A DNA stretch of 64,000 nucleotides from Anderseniella sp963700735 (GTDB lineage: Bacteria; Pseudomonadota; Alphaproteobacteria; Rhizobiales; Aestuariivirgaceae): contig CAVOYR010000006.1 of NCBI GenBank assembly GCA_963700735.1, positions 62,001-126,000 of the forward strand, in the 5' to 3' direction. Under the pieces are notes generated by a model. The model ran no database searches. It had not been told where the DNA came from and saw nothing but the letters and a program-made list of their open reading frames with translations. The position numbers were made by a program, and so were the translations under genes. This document shows positions 63,479-64,000 of this stretch, piece by piece. How positions within the stretch are numbered: the first letter of the stretch is position 1; every line of letters starts with the position of its first letter.

Positions 63479-63925
63479 ATGAGTTGGAAAAACAGGCTGG
63501 CGGGTTGCGTGGCGGGCGTTCTTGCCGCCGGCATGATGATGGCTGGCACGGCTACTGCCACGCTTGCAGGCGTTGTTGCGCACATCAACCTGTCGTCGCA
63601 GACGATGAACGTCTCGGTTGATGGCCGCCATTTTGCAAGCTGGAAAATTTCGTCGGGGCGCAAGGGTTACACCACGCCGACCGGCACGTGGCGTCCGAAG
63701 TGGACGACCAAGATGCACTATTCGCGCAAGTACGATAACTCGCCGATGCCGTATTCGGTGTTCTACCATGGCGGCTTTGCCGTGCACGGCACCAACTACG
63801 TCAGGAGCCTGGGCCGTCCTGCTTCGCACGGTTGCATTCGCCTGCACACGGCCAACGCACGCCAGTTCTATAACCTGGTCAATCGCTATGGCCGCAAGAA
63901 CACCCTGATCAAGGTGAATTACTGA
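63479..63925 (+). CDS. L,D-transpeptidase (YkuD domain), exported
   Basis: A 148-residue protein with a signal peptide ending near ATATLA (about residue 30). The YkuD catalytic motif SHGCIRL has Cys119 as nucleophile and His117 beside it; the upstream His is in AVHGTNYV. Such enzymes make 3-3 crosslinks in peptidoglycan or attach lipoproteins to it. At 148 residues it is a minimal form with no extra binding domain, common in Hyphomicrobiales, which often carry many copies. GAGGAG lies nine bases before the ATG. Confidence 0.88.
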   Translation: MSWKNRLAGCVAGVLAAGMMMAGTATATLAGVVAHINLSSQTMNVSVDGRHFASWKISSGRKGYTTPTGTWRPKWTTKMHYSRKYDNSPMPYSVFYHGGFAVHGTNYVRSLGRPASHGCIRLHTANARQFYNLVNRYGRKNTLIKVNY

Positions 63926-64000
63926 CCGCCAGCGCTGACTGTCCGGTTGCACATCAGCCCGCTGTCCATACCGGATGGCGGGTTACCTGTTTCTGGCGCG

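Noticed and set aside
1..64000. tRNA genes, rRNA genes, CRISPR arrays, insertion sequences or prophage genes
   Set aside because: I found no cloverleaf-type sequence, regularly spaced repeats, transposase or phage structural genes in the intergenic regions or frames I read.

Overview
The window is a GC-rich, gene-dense stretch of an alphaproteobacterial chromosome, most likely a Hyphomicrobiales (Rhizobiales) relative. The evidence is a CckA-type hybrid kinase, a cysteine-poor DksA, the F-ATPase zeta inhibitor (DUF1476), the YcjX/YcjF and SixA trio, Usg, recA next to alaS, a homodimeric NADP-isocitrate dehydrogenase, and a purC-purS-purQ ... purL-bolA-grx4 arrangement. The genus cannot be named from the sequence. 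I see no rRNA, tRNA, CRISPR array, prophage or insertion sequence; this is core chromosome with accessory inserts.

Layout. 1-5.6 kb (minus): YcjF (cut by the window edge), YcjX, SixA, a two-hotdog acyl-CoA dehydratase, a MetA with the acetyl-CoA-type Glu111, and an unassigned P-loop ATPase. 5.8-8.5 kb (minus): a TbpB-like surface lipoprotein followed by a Slam translocon. 8.6-13.5 kb: MoxR, DksA, FliO and CckA. 13.5-17.8 kb: an amine-oxidase-like flavoprotein, a gamma-glutamylcyclotransferase, an amidase and an Ldh_2 dehydrogenase, perhaps a small catabolic region. 17.8-22.2 kb: a PAP2 phosphatase, methanethiol oxidase with a membrane partner, a GFA protein and an atypical M19 peptidase. 22.4-31.4 kb: an orphan LEPR-motif protein behind a perfect CtrA-type site, recA, alaS, a GFA protein and a PhyH dioxygenase, a lytic transglycosylase and icd. 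31.5-36.3 kb: PilZ, TrmJ, MurI, a flavin-reductase-like PNPOx protein, rpsD, a GST and Usg. 36.5-41 kb: a Gld-like ABC system of four genes. 41-46.6 kb: an MFS transporter, small exported proteins, YigZ, PPK2 and CysK. 46.7-59.4 kb: Grx4, BolA, PurL, an outer-membrane barrel, two TadG-like VWA proteins, a MocR regulator divergent from a DUF1127 protein, a Pr6Pr membrane protein, PurQ, an exported protein, PurS and PurC. 59.6-64 kb: ATPase zeta, an HpcH/HpaI aldolase, an outer-membrane protein, a nicotinate phosphoribosyltransferase-like enzyme and an L,D-transpeptidase.

How the genes work together. Purine synthesis genes are split into two minus-strand blocks about 7 kb apart. Sulfur metabolism appears as MetA, CysK and methanethiol oxidase. 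Envelope functions recur: Slam with its lipoprotein, the TadG pair, a transglycosylase, an L,D-transpeptidase, MurI and the Gld-like ABC system.

Sequence quality. Twelve reading-frame breaks occur in four genes: nine in alaS and one each in cckA, the amidase and purC. Every one is restored by removing exactly one base. An insertion-only pattern in essential genes points to uncorrected sequencing insertions rather than gene decay. Base-level detail should be treated with care, most of all between about 25.15 and 26.86 kb.
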